A stretch of 64,000 nt of DNA, taken from Streptomyces diacarni. GTDB taxonomy: Bacteria; Actinomycetota; Actinomycetes; Streptomycetales; Streptomycetaceae. Of this stretch, positions 17,304 to 26,204 are shown piece by piece. The notes beneath the pieces were generated by a model that did no database searches, was not told the origin of the DNA, and saw nothing but the letters and a program-made list of their open reading frames with translations. Where the stretch lies: contig NZ_QOIN01000042.1 of NCBI RefSeq assembly GCF_003323715.1, forward strand, positions 186,001-250,000, given 5' to 3'. The position numbers and the translations under genes are program-made. The first letter of the stretch is position 1; the number at the start of each line of letters is the position of its first letter.

Positions 17304-18062
17304 CGACTCTTCCCCTTGCCCGTCCGGCTGCTCGGTCGTGACCCACGTGCCCTTCAGGCCGGAGAAGGACGACCGCACGTGGATCGGGATGTTGTAGCGG
17401 CGCGCGTACTCCACGCAGCGGTGCAGCAGCACCTTGGAGCCGGACGAGGCCAGCTCCAGCATGTCCTCGAAGGAGATCTGGTCGATCTTCTTCGCCTTCT
17501 TCACGACCCGCGGGTCGGCGGTGAAGACACCGTCGACGTCCGTGTAGATCTCGCACACCTCGGCGTTCAGCGCCGCCGCCAGCGCCACAGCGGTGGTGTC
17601 CGAACCACCGCGGCCCAGCGTGGTGATGTCCTTGCTGTCCTGGGAGACGCCCTGGAAACCGGCGACGATGGCGATGTTGCCCTCGTCCACCGAGTCCTTG
17701 ATGCGGCCCGGGGTGACGTCGATGATCCGCGCCTTGTTGTGCGCGGAGTCGGTGATCAGACCCGCCTGGCTGCCGGTGAACGACTGCGCCTCGTGGCCGG
17801 CGGATTTGATCGCCATCGCCAGCAGGGCCATGGAAATCCGCTCTCCGGCGGTCAGCAGCATGTCGAACTCGCGCCCGGAGGCGACCGGAGACACCTCTGA
17901 GGCGAGGTCGATCAGCTCGTCCGTCGTGTCACCCATCGCCGATACCACGACGACAACCTGGTTGCCGTTCTTCTTGGCTTCGACGACCCGCTTGGCAACG
18001 CGCTTGATGCCCTCGGCATCGGCAACGGAGGAGCCGCCGTACTTCTGCACGACAAGGCCCAC
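16782..18062 (-). CDS. ask: Aspartate kinase (alpha subunit, full length)
   Basis: 426 aa. The kinase domain opens [15 protein letters not shown] (KxGGTS-like motif) and has [24 protein letters not shown] and [14 protein letters not shown]. Two C-terminal ACT domains follow from about residue 265 ([39 protein letters not shown]). It phosphorylates aspartate, the first step to lysine, threonine, methionine and diaminopimelate, and is normally feedback-controlled through the ACT domains. It stands in the conserved dnaX-ybaB-recR-ask neighbourhood. No asd follows within the window on this strand; a terminator and a sigma operon do. Confidence 0.95.
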   Translation of the reverse strand: MGLVVQKYGGSSVADAEGIKRVAKRVVEAKKNGNQVVVVVSAMGDTTDELIDLASEVSPVASGREFDMLLTAGERISMALLAMAIKSAGHEAQSFTGSQAGLITDSAHNKARIIDVTPGRIKDSVDEGNIAIVAGFQGVSQDSKDITTLGRGGSDTTAVALAAALNAEVCEIYTDVDGVFTADPRVVKKAKKIDQISFEDMLELASSGSKVLLHRCVEYARRYNIPIHVRSSFSGLKGTWVTTEQPDGQGEESMEQAIISGVAHDTSEAKVTVVGVPDKPGEAAALFRAVAEAEINLDMVVQNVSAASTGLTDISFTLPKAEGKRAISALEKAQGTVGYDSLRYDDQIAKISLVGAGMKTNPGVTATFFEALSDAGVNIELISTSEIRISVVTREESVGDAVCAVHSAFGLDSDTDEAVVYGGTGR

Positions 18063-18272
18063 GTGTGCTCGCTCCTCGAATCAATTCCCGGGACCCCGGC
18101 GCTCCGCGCGACGCTGCCCGGAATGAAGGGATCCACTGATCGGCTCAGTGTAACGACCGGACAGGTTCCACACCCGTCCGCGGAATCCCCTGCCCGCCGC
18201 ACCACGGATGACACGGAAACGTGACTCTGTTCACGATGCGCGGCCCGTCGTGCGAGCACGCGCCCTGTCGGC

Positions 18273-18941
18273 TCAGGCGTTCTTGAGGCCCAGGGGGACG
18301 CCGATCTCGGCGGCCATCACCTCGCCCGCCTCCGCCTCGAGGGAGCCGTCGCCGTCCTCGTCGGCGGCGGTGCTGTCGGTGTCCAGACCGTCCAGCTCGT
18401 CCAGCGGCTTGTCCAGCCGTACGTGAGCCACCAGGGACTGGAGCGCGCGCAGCGCGGCGGAGGCGGTCGGTCCCCAGTTCGACAGGTAGGAGAACTGCCA
18501 CCACCACAGGGCCTCGCTCACCCGGCCCGCGCGGTAGTGCGCCATCCCGTGCCGCAGATCGGTGATGATGTCGGCGAGGTCGTCGGAGATCCGGCACGCG
18601 ACGGGCGCCGAGCGCGGCACGTACGGGTCGAAGACCTCGGAGTAGACGTCCACCGGGTCCAGCAGCGTGGCGAGCCGCTCCCGCAGCTCGTCCACGTCCG
18701 GCTCGGGACCCACGTCCGGCTCGTACCGCTCGTCCGGGACGATGTCCTCGTGCGCGCCCAGCCGGCCGCCCGCGAGGAGAAGCTGCGAGACCTCCAGCAG
18801 GAGATAGGGCACGGCGCTGTCCGGCTCGTCGCCCTTGGCGACCTCCGCGACCGAGACGATGAAGCTGTGGACCTGGTCGCTGATCTGGACCGCGAAGTCG
18901 TCGGGGTCCTGGGTGATGGCGTTCAGCGTCGCATCCGACAT
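18273..18941 (-). CDS. DUF5063-type protein between recR and ask
   Basis: 222 aa, acidic, no membrane segment or signal. It resembles the DUF5063 proteins that sit between recR and aspartokinase in streptomycetes: an all-helical protein with DLRHGMAHYRAGRVSEALWWWQFSYLSNWG as its most striking stretch. ATG 18941 is chosen because GGGAGAGG lies at the right distance; the frame is open further upstream without a better site. Its function is unknown. The start is 50 bases from the recR stop, so it belongs to the recR transcript. Confidence 0.8.
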   Translation of the reverse strand: MSDATLNAITQDPDDFAVQISDQVHSFIVSVAEVAKGDEPDSAVPYLLLEVSQLLLAGGRLGAHEDIVPDERYEPDVGPEPDVDELRERLATLLDPVDVYSEVFDPYVPRSAPVACRISDDLADIITDLRHGMAHYRAGRVSEALWWWQFSYLSNWGPTASAALRALQSLVAHVRLDKPLDELDGLDTDSTAADEDGDGSLEAEAGEVMAAEIGVPLGLKNA

Positions 18942-18991
18942 CGGGCAACCTCTCCCTGCGCTCGCACTTCGAAAGCTCACACGGTCGGAGC

Positions 18992-19591
18992 TCACACGTC
19001 GAGGAGCCGCCTTCCCTCGAAGGCCCTCCCCAGGGTGACCTCGTCCGCGTACTCCAGGTCGCCCCCGACGGGCAGCCCGCTCGCCAGCCGCGTCACCTTC
19101 AGTCCCATCGCGGAGACCATCCGCGCCAGATAGGTGGCCGTCGCCTCGCCCTCCAGGTTCGGGTCCGTCGCCAGGATCAGCTCGGTGACCGTCCCGTCCG
19201 CGAGGCGGGACAGCAGCTCCCGGATCCGCAGGTCGTCGGGCCCGACACCCTCGATCGGACTGATCGCCCCGCCCAGCACGTGGTACCGGCCGCGGAACTC
19301 GCGGGTCCGCTCGATCGCGACGACGTCCTTGGGCTCCTCGACCACGCAGATGACCGACGGGTCACGGCGCGGATCGAGACAGACCCGGCACTGCTCCTCC
19401 TGCGCGACGTTGCCGCACACCGCGCAGAACCTGACCTTCTCCTTGACCTCGGTCAGCGCGCCGGCGAGCCGCCGCACGTCGGCGGGCTCGGCCTGCAGGA
19501 TGTGGAAAGCGATCCGCTGCGCGCTCTTGGGACCGACGCCGGGCAGCCTGCCCAACTCGTCGATCAGGTCCTGGACCACGCCTTCGTACAC
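18992..19591 (-). CDS. recR: Recombination mediator protein RecR
   Basis: 199 aa, the normal length. In order: helix-hairpin-helix [20 protein letters not shown] (about 13-32), a zinc finger C-X2-C...C-X2-C ([16 protein letters not shown], about 56-71), a Toprim domain with [16 protein letters not shown] and [16 protein letters not shown], and a Walker B-like C-terminus. RecR works with RecO and RecF to load RecA on gapped DNA. It lies downstream of ybaB and dnaX on the same strand. Confidence 0.96.
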   Translation of the reverse strand: MYEGVVQDLIDELGRLPGVGPKSAQRIAFHILQAEPADVRRLAGALTEVKEKVRFCAVCGNVAQEEQCRVCLDPRRDPSVICVVEEPKDVVAIERTREFRGRYHVLGGAISPIEGVGPDDLRIRELLSRLADGTVTELILATDPNLEGEATATYLARMVSAMGLKVTRLASGLPVGGDLEYADEVTLGRAFEGRRLLDV

Positions 19592-19663
19592 GGATGGCTC
19601 CCGCCTGCACTCGCCGCCCGGGCTTCTCCCATCCCGAGCAGGTCTTGTTCTCTGAGTACGTTA

Positions 19664-19800
19664 GTGGCCCGTACGGGCCACCACTAGCCACTGCCGGCGG
19701 GCACGTGGGCCGGCGAGCACGTGGGCCGACCCGTACCTGGGCCGACGGGCACGTGGACCGGCCGGTGCTTGGCCGGCGGGCACGCGTACCCGCGGTCGAC
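19664..19800. repeat. Degenerate 15-17-bp repeats (GGGCACGTGGGCCGGC type) between ybaB and recR
   Basis: After the palindrome GTGGCCCGTACGGGCCAC (19665-19682) come about six degenerate tandem copies of CGGGCACGTGGGCCGG (for example CGAGCACGTGGGCCGA, CCCGTACCTGGGCCGA, CGGGCACGTGGACCGG) up to about 19795. The 310-bp gap between recR and ybaB holds nothing else I can name. Its GC composition and alternating arms favour local hairpins. Confidence 0.65.
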
Positions 19801-19901
19801 GGCCGAGGCGACGGACCGCGGACCGGAACCCACAGCGCGCCGTGAGTCCAGCCGGCACCGGCCACGGTGACTCCGGCCCCCGGCCCGGGCCCGGTTTTCC
19901 G

Positions 19902-20237
19902 TCAGAACGGAAGACCCGGCATCCCGCCCATGCCCTGCGCGAGGGGACCGAGCTTCTGCTGCTGCAACTCGGCAGCCGCGCCGTTCGCGTCACGGACGGC
20001 CGCGAGAACCAGATCGGCGAGGGTCTCCGTGTCCTCGGGGTCCACGGCCTTCGGGTCGATGACCAGGCCCTGGAGCTCCCCGGAACCACTGACCGTCGCC
20101 TTGACCAGGCCACCGCCCGCCGAACCCTCCACGGCCGTCTCGGCCAGCTCCTGCTGCGCCGAGGCCAGATCCTGCTGCATCTTCTGCGCCTGCTGCAGCA
20201 ACTGCTGCATGTCGGGCTGCCCACCACCGGGAATCAC
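19902..20237 (-). CDS. YbaB/EbfC family nucleoid-associated protein
   Basis: 111 aa. It has the compact helix-sheet-helix fold of Yba[29 protein letters not shown], then [21 protein letters not shown], then [18 protein letters not shown]. These proteins are small dimeric DNA-binding factors usually encoded between dnaX and recR, exactly as here. The start is the ATG at the conserved N-terminus. The Gly/Met-rich C-terminus ([13 protein letters not shown]) is typical of actinobacterial members. Confidence 0.92.
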   Translation of the reverse strand: MIPGGGQPDMQQLLQQAQKMQQDLASAQQELAETAVEGSAGGGLVKATVSGSGELQGLVIDPKAVDPEDTETLADLVLAAVRDANGAAAELQQQKLGPLAQGMGGMPGLPF

Positions 20238-20362
20238 GATCGGATCGCTCCTGGCTCACTAGACGCCGTACTGAACGTCCCCGAGCCTACGTGCTCCACT
20301 CCACGCGGGCGCCCCGCCCCGGACAACCGCCGAAGGCACCCCACGCCCGTGCCGCCCACCGG

Positions 20363-22858
20363 TCACTCGTGCTGGAACTCCTCTATCACCGTCGCACCGA
20401 GCTCGCGGACGATCAGGTCGTGACCGGAGAGAGCCGAGTCGTCCAGATCGGGGTCGTCCTCGGCGGGCATGTCCTCCTCCAGCCCGGCACCCGGCGAGGA
20501 CGCGGGAGCGGACGGCGGCGGAGAAGAAGGACTCGAGGCCTCGGGCTCGGAAGCCGGAGAGGGAACCGGAGCCGACGGCGGCGCCGGAGCCGACGCGGGC
20601 CCGGCGGACCAGCCCGCCCCGCCCGGAGCCGACTGCTGCGGCGGGGCAGCCGACCACTGCTGGGGCGGCCCCGCCTGCGCCGGCGCCGCCATCGCACCGC
20701 GGGCGCCCCCTCCGCCGTTCGAGCCGGACCCCGCGCCGTACCCGGAGCCCGGCCCATTAGGGCCCCCCGGACCACCGCCGCTGCCGCCGCCCGCCCCGCC
20801 GGAGGGATCGACCAGCGCTTCGACCTGCCACTGCACGCCGAGCGCGTCGGTGAGCGCCTGCCGCAGCACCTCGTCGCTGCCGCCGCCCGCGAAGCTGTCC
20901 CGCGCACCGGCGTTCGGGAAGCCGATCTGGAGCGTCTTGCCGTCGAAGCCGACGACCTGTGCGTTCTGGCTGAGCAGGATCCAGGTGAACCTGCGCCGGT
21001 TCTTGACCGCCTCCAGGATCTGCGGCCACATCTGACGGATCTGCGCCGGATCGCCGCCCCCGCCGGGGGCGCCACCGCCGTTGGCGGGACCGCCTCCGTG
21101 CGTGGGGCCGCCACCGTTGGCGGGGCCGCCTCCCGGCCGGGCGCCGGGGTCGGGGGCCGGCGCCGATGCCTGTCCCTGCCCCTGTTCGTGTCCTTGCGCC
21201 GGAGCCGTTCCCGTCGGGCCTCCGCTCGTCGCCGCCGGTGCCGACGGCGCACCGCCGCCCGGTACGGCCGCCCCGGGCCACGCTCCCGGACGCCGCGCGG
21301 GCTCGCCGGTGCCCGCACCGGCACCTCCCCCGTCCCCGGATCCCGTCCCGCCGGATCCCGTCCCGCCGGGCCAGGCACCTGGGCGGCGCGGAGGCTCGGC
21401 CGCCGGGGTGGACGCCGGTGCGGCGCCGGGCCCGGGCGCGGGCCCCGGCCCCGCGTCGGCGGGAGACGAGGCCTCCGCGCCGCCGCCCGGGGGGCCGGAC
21501 TCGTCGTAACCGGAACCGGATGCGAAACCAGACGCGGAACCGGATGCGGAACCGGGGTGCGGCCCCACGGCGGTGGGGGCCGGTGCGGGGGCGGGGGCCG
21601 ACACGGGCGCGGGCGCTGCGGGCGCCGGCGCGGGCGCAGCGGTGGGGGCCGGTGCGGGGGCGGCGGTGGGGGCCGGTGCGGGGGCGGCGGCCCCCAGCGC
21701 GATGCCGCGCTCCAGGCGGTCCAGCCGGGCCTGTACGGAGCGCTCGTCCCCGTAGGTCGCGGGCAGCAGCACCCGCGCGCAGATCAACTCCAGCTGGAGG
21801 CGGGGCGAGGTGGCGCCCCGCATCTCCGTCAGCCCCGTGTTGACGAGATCCGCGGCGCGGCTGAGCTCCGCGGCGCCGAAGACCGAGGCCTGGGCCCGCA
21901 TCCGCTCGATGACATCGCCAGGCGCGTCGATCAGCGCCTTCTCGACCGCGTCCGGGACGGCCGCGAGAATCACCAGGTCCCGCAGCCGCTCCAACAGGTC
22001 GGTGACGAAGCGACGCGGATCGTGGCCGCCCTCGATGACCCGGTCGACGATCTCGAAAGCCCGCGCGCCGTCGCCCGCGGCGAAGGCGTCCACGACCTCG
22101 TCCAGCAGCGCGCTGTCGGTGTAGCCGAGCAGGGCGGTGGCCATGGCATAGGTCACACCGTCGTCGCCCGCGCCGGCGAGGAGCTGGTCCATCACCGACA
22201 TCGAGTCCCGCACGGATCCCGCCCCGGCCCGTACGGCCAGGGGCAGGACCGTCTCCTGGACGGGGATCCGCTCGCGCTCGCACACCTCGGCCAGGTAGTC
22301 GCGCAGCGTTCCCGGCGGAACGAGGCGGAACGGATAGTGGTGGGTGCGCGAACGGATGGTCCCGATCACCTTCTCGGGCTCCGTCGTCGCGAAGATGAAC
22401 TTCAGGTGCTCGGGCGGCTCTTCGACGACCTTGAGCAGCGCGTTGAACCCCGCGGGGGTCACCATGTGCGCCTCGTCGACGATGTAGATCTTGTACCGGC
22501 TCAAGGCCGGCCCGAAGAACGCCTTCTCCCTCAGCTCACGGGCGTCGTCCACACCGCCGTGCGAGGCGGCGTCGATCTCGATGACGTCGATCGATCCCGG
22601 CCCGTTCCGCGCCAGGTCCAGGCAGGACTGGCACTGACCGCACGGCGTCGGCGTCGGGCCCTGCTCGCAGTTGAGACAGCGGGCCAGGATGCGCGCGCTC
22701 GTCGTCTTCCCGCAGCCGCGCGGGCCGCTGAAGAGATACGCGTGGTTGACACGGTTGTTGCGCAGCGCCTGCTGCAGCGGGTCGGTCACGTGCTGTTGCC
22801 CGATGACCTCCGCGAAGGTCTCGGGGCGGTAGCGGCGGTACAGGGCGAGGGACGACAC
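20363..22858 (-). CDS. dnaX: DNA polymerase III subunits gamma/tau DnaX
   Basis: 831 aa, the clamp-loader ATPase. From the N-terminus: SLALYRRYRPETFAEVIGQQ, Walker A GPRGCGKTTSARIL, a four-cysteine zinc module (CLNCEQGPTPTPCGQCQSCL), Walker B YIVDEAHMV, and sensor 1 FATTEPEKVI. Domain III runs to about residue 370. It is followed by a long Pro/Ala/Gly-rich linker (PAPAPTAAPAPAP repeats) of about 270 residues and a conserved C-terminal region near QMWPQILEAVKNRRRFTWILLSQNAQV, probably the polymerase-binding domain of tau. GTG 22858 is chosen at the start of homology; the longer frame upstream would run into the SRP RNA gene. Confidence 0.93.
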   Translation of the reverse strand: MSSLALYRRYRPETFAEVIGQQHVTDPLQQALRNNRVNHAYLFSGPRGCGKTTSARILARCLNCEQGPTPTPCGQCQSCLDLARNGPGSIDVIEIDAASHGGVDDARELREKAFFGPALSRYKIYIVDEAHMVTPAGFNALLKVVEEPPEHLKFIFATTEPEKVIGTIRSRTHHYPFRLVPPGTLRDYLAEVCERERIPVQETVLPLAVRAGAGSVRDSMSVMDQLLAGAGDDGVTYAMATALLGYTDSALLDEVVDAFAAGDGARAFEIVDRVIEGGHDPRRFVTDLLERLRDLVILAAVPDAVEKALIDAPGDVIERMRAQASVFGAAELSRAADLVNTGLTEMRGATSPRLQLELICARVLLPATYGDERSVQARLDRLERGIALGAAAPAPAPTAAPAPAPTAAPAPAPAAPAPVSAPAPAPAPTAVGPHPGSASGSASGFASGSGYDESGPPGGGAEASSPADAGPGPAPGPGAAPASTPAAEPPRRPGAWPGGTGSGGTGSGDGGGAGAGTGEPARRPGAWPGAAVPGGGAPSAPAATSGGPTGTAPAQGHEQGQGQASAPAPDPGARPGGGPANGGGPTHGGGPANGGGAPGGGGDPAQIRQMWPQILEAVKNRRRFTWILLSQNAQVVGFDGKTLQIGFPNAGARDSFAGGGSDEVLRQALTDALGVQWQVEALVDPSGGAGGGSGGGPGGPNGPGSGYGAGSGSNGGGGARGAMAAPAQAGPPQQWSAAPPQQSAPGGAGWSAGPASAPAPPSAPVPSPASEPEASSPSSPPPSAPASSPGAGLEEDMPAEDDPDLDDSALSGHDLIVRELGATVIEEFQHE

Positions 22859-22996
22859 ACCCCCGACGATATAGGCGACCACCGACAAGCGGCGCCAAGT
22901 GGCCCACCTCACACGAGAGCCCCGGCCCCGACGGGCACGGCCCCGCGCGCCACTCCGGGTCCAAGCCCGGCCCGGCACGCAAACGCCCCCCACGCA

Positions 22997-23093
22997 CCCG
23001 CCAGAGCCAACCTACCCTTGCTGCCTTCCGGCCCTGGGGGAGTTCAGTCAGATAGCGCCACGTGAGGGGCTGACGCCAGCCTACCTGATCCCC
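22997..23093 (-). ncRNA. ffs: Signal recognition particle RNA (small bacterial 4.5S type)
   Basis: On the minus strand the apical domain reads CCAGGGCCGGAAGGCAGCAA, the highly conserved tetraloop and asymmetric-loop region of SRP RNA (GGCCGGAAGGNAGCA). It is flanked by long complementary arms (GGTAGGCTGGCGTCAGCC on the 5' side). With the protein Ffh this RNA directs ribosomes making membrane proteins. Its place between dnaX and tRNA-Ser is the usual streptomycete location. The ends are approximate. Confidence 0.9.
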
Positions 23094-23180
23094 CGCCCCA
23101 CCGACGACCTCCCCACCCGCCCACTCCACCTCCGGGTACGGGTTCGCGAGCACCCCTCAACGTCTTGTATTGTTTGCGGC

Positions 23181-23265
23181 GGAGGATTCGCCTAGTGGCC
23201 TAGGGCGCACGCTTGGAAAGCGTGTTGGGGGCAACCCCTCACGAGTTCGAATCTCGTATCCTCCG
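23181..23265 (+). tRNA. tRNA-Ser (anticodon GGA)
   Basis: 85 nt. Acceptor GGAGGAT pairs with ATCCTCC, the anticodon arm CACGCTTGGAAAGCGTG shows GGA (reads UCC/UCU), a long variable arm is present as expected for serine, and the T-loop is TTCGAAT. CCA is not encoded. Its 3' end is the attachment region of the element that follows. Upstream, TATTGT at 23168-23173 may be the -10 box. Confidence 0.95.
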
Positions 23266-23327
23266 CCCAGCCTTCACCGGGCTGAACGTAGGGCCCCACC
23301 GCTCCGGCGGTGGGGCCCTACGTCGTT
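23251..23327 (+). repeat. attL-like copy: tRNA-Ser 3' end plus terminator, 77-bp imperfect direct repeat
   Basis: Begins ATCTCGTATCCTCCGCC inside tRNA-Ser and ends ...TACGTCGTT. A second copy at 26961-27037 differs at 7 of 77 positions. Imperfect duplication of a tRNA 3' end on both sides of accessory genes is the mark of a site-specific integration event that is no longer fresh. Confidence 0.7.
23287..23323 (+). terminator. tRNA-Ser terminator hairpin
   Basis: CGTAGGGCCCCACCGC pairs with GCGGTGGGGCCCTACG around a four-base loop: a perfect 16-bp stem directly after the tRNA. Confidence 0.85.
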
Positions 23328-23828
23328 CGTGGTTGCAGTTGGGCTGACCGGCAAGAAGACCACGGCCGGGCCGTAACGGGGCCCGGTGGGGTACGAGGCG
23401 GAGGTGGCGGTCCGGCATGTTCTGCGCCGCCTCTTGGCGGGGGGCCGGACGGCCGGGTCCGTCACTCCGGGCCTGGTCCGCCTCCTCGCCCCCGGGAGCG
23501 TGCGCGGGCACCGGCAGCGGTACGGGGCGTGCGCCAGGTCGGGTTCGTCAGCCCCGGAGCCCCGACGGACGGCCTGGTGACGGCGGCCGGGGGCTGCTCA
23601 CCTCAGAAGCGGCGTTCACCTGTGCCTCGGCCCCGCACATCAGGTGACACGTCCGACTCGGGCCGGCGGTGTCCGGACACGGAACACGGAACGCCGTCCG
23701 GGCCGCTGGCCGCCTCCTCCGGGGGAGGCGGCCAGCGGCCCGGGTCAGCTGATCTCAGCGGCACTCATCCGGCGAACGCCCCGTACCGGCAGGCGCGGAG
23801 GCAACGGGCCACCTCCGCGGGGCGCTCG
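23328..23828. other. 500-bp stretch inside the element without a convincing gene
   Basis: Short open frames exist on both strands, but none has a good start signal or recognisable product. It ends in a strong hairpin at 23699-23740. It may hold eroded element DNA. Confidence 0.5.
23699..23740 (-). terminator. Perfect 18-bp hairpin downstream of the Arg/Ser-repeat gene
   Basis: GGGCCGCTGGCCGCCTCC and GGAGGCGGCCAGCGGCCC form an 18-bp perfect stem with a six-base loop, 90 bases after the stop of the minus-strand gene at 23829. Confidence 0.75.
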
Positions 23829-25271
23829 CTACTTCTTACCACCACGCCTGCGCGTGGTGTTTTCCTGGTTGTTGCCGTAGGACATACCGCTCGTGTCGGA
23901 GCGGCGCAGGGACGGGCGGCTGTCACTGGCCCGCGGCGGTCCCTCGCCGGCGGGTTGCCGCGAGCGGACGGGCATGCTCATGGTCGGGTTCGCGACCGGA
24001 TCGGGGCGGGACAGCCGCGCCTCGGGAGCCCGGCTGGAACGCCGCTCACGCCGCTCCTCCGGCGCACGGCTGGACTCACGCCGGGAACGCCGCTCCTCCG
24101 GCGCACGACTGGACTCACGCCCGGAACGCCGCCGCTCACCCTCCGGCGCACGGCTGGACTCGCGCCGGGAGCGACGCTCACCGTCCGGCGCACGACTGGA
24201 CTCACGCCGGGAGCGACGTTCCTCGGACGAACTGCTGGAACCGCTCATCGACCGGGGAGCCGCAGACTGCGGAAGAGTACCGTTCCAACTCGGCGGCGGG
24301 CGGCGGTCGCGCTCCGCACGGGGAGGCCGCACCGCGCGGGGCCGCTCCTGCGGAGCCGCACTCGAATCCCGCCTGCGCCGCTCGCCCTCGGGAGCCCGGC
24401 TTGACTCCCGCCGGGAACGCCGCTCACTTTCGGGAGCCCGGCTTGACTCCCGCCGGGAACGCCGCTCCTCCGGCGCAAGGCTGGAATCCCGCCTGCGCCG
24501 CTCGCGCTCCTCCGGCGCACGCCTGCGCAACTCGCTGCCCTCAGAGCCCCGGCCCCGGTCGGATCCGCTGGTGCGTTCCCGCCCAGACATCTCGTAAGAA
24601 CCGTCGAACGGATCACCGAAACTCGGGCGTTCGAGCTGCGGCGCCGGCTCCGCCGCACGCTCCTCCGCGCGACGCGCGCGCTCGGCCTCCGCCGCACGGG
24701 CCTGACTGGCGTTGTAACGAACCCTGGCGTAGTCGCCGGCCATTGCCACGCCTTGCAGCGTGGCACCGGCCGACCTGGTCGCGGGGTCGCGGCCGAACGC
24801 GTACATTCCCGCACCGGCGGCCCTTGCGGCACCGAGTGCGGCGGCGAAGATGTTCGGCGGATCGTTGGGGTGAGGCCGCAGCGCCCTGCGACCCTCCAGG
24901 AAGACCGTCCGCACTCCGGAGCCGCCAGTGAGAGCGACGCCCCAGTTGTAGGTGGAAGTCCAGCCCTGGTCCGCATCGTCTCGGGCGGTGCCGGTGGCCT
25001 GTAGGGCCAGCCCGGCGGGATCCAGGGAGTCGACAGCCGTGTCCACGACGTCGGGCGCCGTGTTGACCATCCACCGCCCCGCCCGTCCCGCACTGTCGAG
25101 CGTGGAGGTCAGAAGCTCGGATCCGCGGATTTGGTGCACCATGTTGTACGCGGCGTTGTACCACGTATCCGACTGGTATTCCGCGGGTGGGGGTGAGGGC
25201 GATCGGGATTCGCCACGTTCGGGGTCGGGCTCACGACGGCGCCGGCCGCGTCGGTCCGGAGGGGTTGTCAT
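23829..25271 (-). CDS. Element-borne protein with a 14-residue Arg/Ser repeat C-terminus
   Basis: 480 aa, family unknown. Residues about 30-230 are an ordinary, mildly hydrophobic region (YNAAYNMVHQIRGSELL; GVALTGGSGVRTVFLEGRR; FAAALGAARAAGAGMYAFG). From about 240 on it is almost entirely charged: roughly nine copies of SSRAPEGERRSRRE with small changes, interrupted once by a Pro-rich block (about residues 310-330), then a tail ending TTRRRGGKK. Such an SR-like basic tail should bind nucleic acid or acidic partners. The ATG overlaps the stop of an 8-codon upstream frame (ATGA). No signal peptide is seen. The role in the element is unknown. Confidence 0.75.
   Translation of the reverse strand: MTTPPDRRGRRRREPDPERGESRSPSPPPAEYQSDTWYNAAYNMVHQIRGSELLTSTLDSAGRAGRWMVNTAPDVVDTAVDSLDPAGLALQATGTARDDADQGWTSTYNWGVALTGGSGVRTVFLEGRRALRPHPNDPPNIFAAALGAARAAGAGMYAFGRDPATRSAGATLQGVAMAGDYARVRYNASQARAAEAERARRAEERAAEPAPQLERPSFGDPFDGSYEMSGRERTSGSDRGRGSEGSELRRRAPEERERRRRDSSLAPEERRSRRESSRAPESERRSRRESSRAPEGERRRRDSSAAPQERPRAVRPPRAERDRRPPPSWNGTLPQSAAPRSMSGSSSSSEERRSRRESSRAPDGERRSRRESSRAPEGERRRSGRESSRAPEERRSRRESSRAPEERRERRSSRAPEARLSRPDPVANPTMSMPVRSRQPAGEGPPRASDSRPSLRRSDTSGMSYGNNQENTTRRRGGKK
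24000..24530 (-). repeat. About 42-bp tandem repeats coding for the Arg/Ser units
   Basis: The DNA repeats a unit near GGCGCACGGCTGGACTCACG plus CCGGGAACGCCGCTC on the plus strand, corresponding to the 14-residue protein repeat. Two blocks lie at roughly 24030-24230 and 24360-24530, separated by unique sequence. Some neighbouring copies are nearly identical, which points to recent unit duplication. Confidence 0.7.
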
Positions 25272-25294
25272 GGTGTGCTCTCCGTCCTCTGCAT
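25268..25294 (-). CDS. Eight-codon upstream ORF (MQRTESTP)
   Basis: AAGGAGGTGAACCTC is followed by ATG at 25294, eight sense codons and a TGA whose last bases form the ATG of the next gene (ATGA). This small frame has a much better Shine-Dalgarno than the main gene, so it probably serves to deliver ribosomes by coupling. It is too short to have a product function of its own. Confidence 0.5.
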   Translation of the reverse strand: MQRTESTP

Positions 25295-25375
25295 GAGGTT
25301 CACCTCCTTACTACGGCGGTTGGACCCCGGTGGTTCACGGTGCTGGCCGGTGCCGGTGCCGGAGCCGGCACGCTG

Positions 25376-26011
25376 TCACTTCATCCCTCTGGACTGAGTC
25401 TGCTTCTGCGAGGCCGCCGCCTCCCAGTGCCGCTTCGGGGGCCGGCTGCGTGGGGGGTTGCCGTTGGGCTTCGGTCCCGCCGCGCGGGAGATCCGTGCGG
25501 CGGCCGAGACGGCGTTCTGGTCGAAACCCGGCGGGCCGGGCCGGCCGGCCACGAGCGCGTCCGTACTCGCCAACGAGGCGCGGCGCGCGTTCGGCTCGCT
25601 CTCCAAGCCGCGCTTCGACGTCGCCTCGTCGGTACGGACGGCCGAGGCGGGGCGCCAGCGCTCCGGCGACGTTTCGAAGGCGGACCGCTGGTCTGGCTGG
25701 TGCACAGCCTGTTGCGTGTGCCTCTGCTCGGGCGGCCCGGGACGGTGCTCCTCACCGTCGGCGCCGCGCAGCATGACCCGCAGCTCGCGCACGGCGCGGA
25801 CCATCCGGCTCGCGGCGCCGCTGCGCCGGCGTTCGGTACTGGCCCGCGGCGGGGCGGGGCGGCCCTGCCGTCTGGCCGCCGCCTGGTCCCGTGCGGCCAT
25901 AGCGCGCGCCCCGTCACGGTCGGCGCTGATCTGCTGGGCCGCGAGCTGGTCGGCCACGGCGAGCTCATGGGCCAGCTCGTAGGGGTCGAGCCGGTCGGTG
26001 GGTTCGGACAT
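25376..26011 (-). CDS. Basic protein of unknown function in the tRNA-Ser element
   Basis: 211 aa. The N-terminus MSEPTDRLDPYELAHELAVADQLAAQQISADRDGARA is helical and may form a coiled coil up to about residue 70; the remainder is Arg/Pro/Ser-rich and probably disordered. It has no cysteines in a metal motif and no membrane segment. I do not recognise the family. It reads towards the Arg/Ser-repeat gene with about 80 bases between them and could share its transcript. DUF4913 is divergent upstream. Confidence 0.6.
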   Translation of the reverse strand: MSEPTDRLDPYELAHELAVADQLAAQQISADRDGARAMAARDQAAARRQGRPAPPRASTERRRSGAASRMVRAVRELRVMLRGADGEEHRPGPPEQRHTQQAVHQPDQRSAFETSPERWRPASAVRTDEATSKRGLESEPNARRASLASTDALVAGRPGPPGFDQNAVSAAARISRAAGPKPNGNPPRSRPPKRHWEAAASQKQTQSRGMK

Positions 26012-26204
26012 GGTCGCGTCCTTCGGTCGGGTGCGGCGTGGACAGCGGTACGGCGGAGGCCGCGGCGGCTGGGCGGTGACCGGCGGAGGGCCCGAACAGG
26101 GCTGCGTGGCGGCCCTGTGTCCCGGTGTCCCTGCCCGGGGGCGGGGCGGGGCCGGCAGTGAACCGAGCCCCCCGCGCGCACGTGGTGGTGGCGTGGAGAC
26201 TTCC

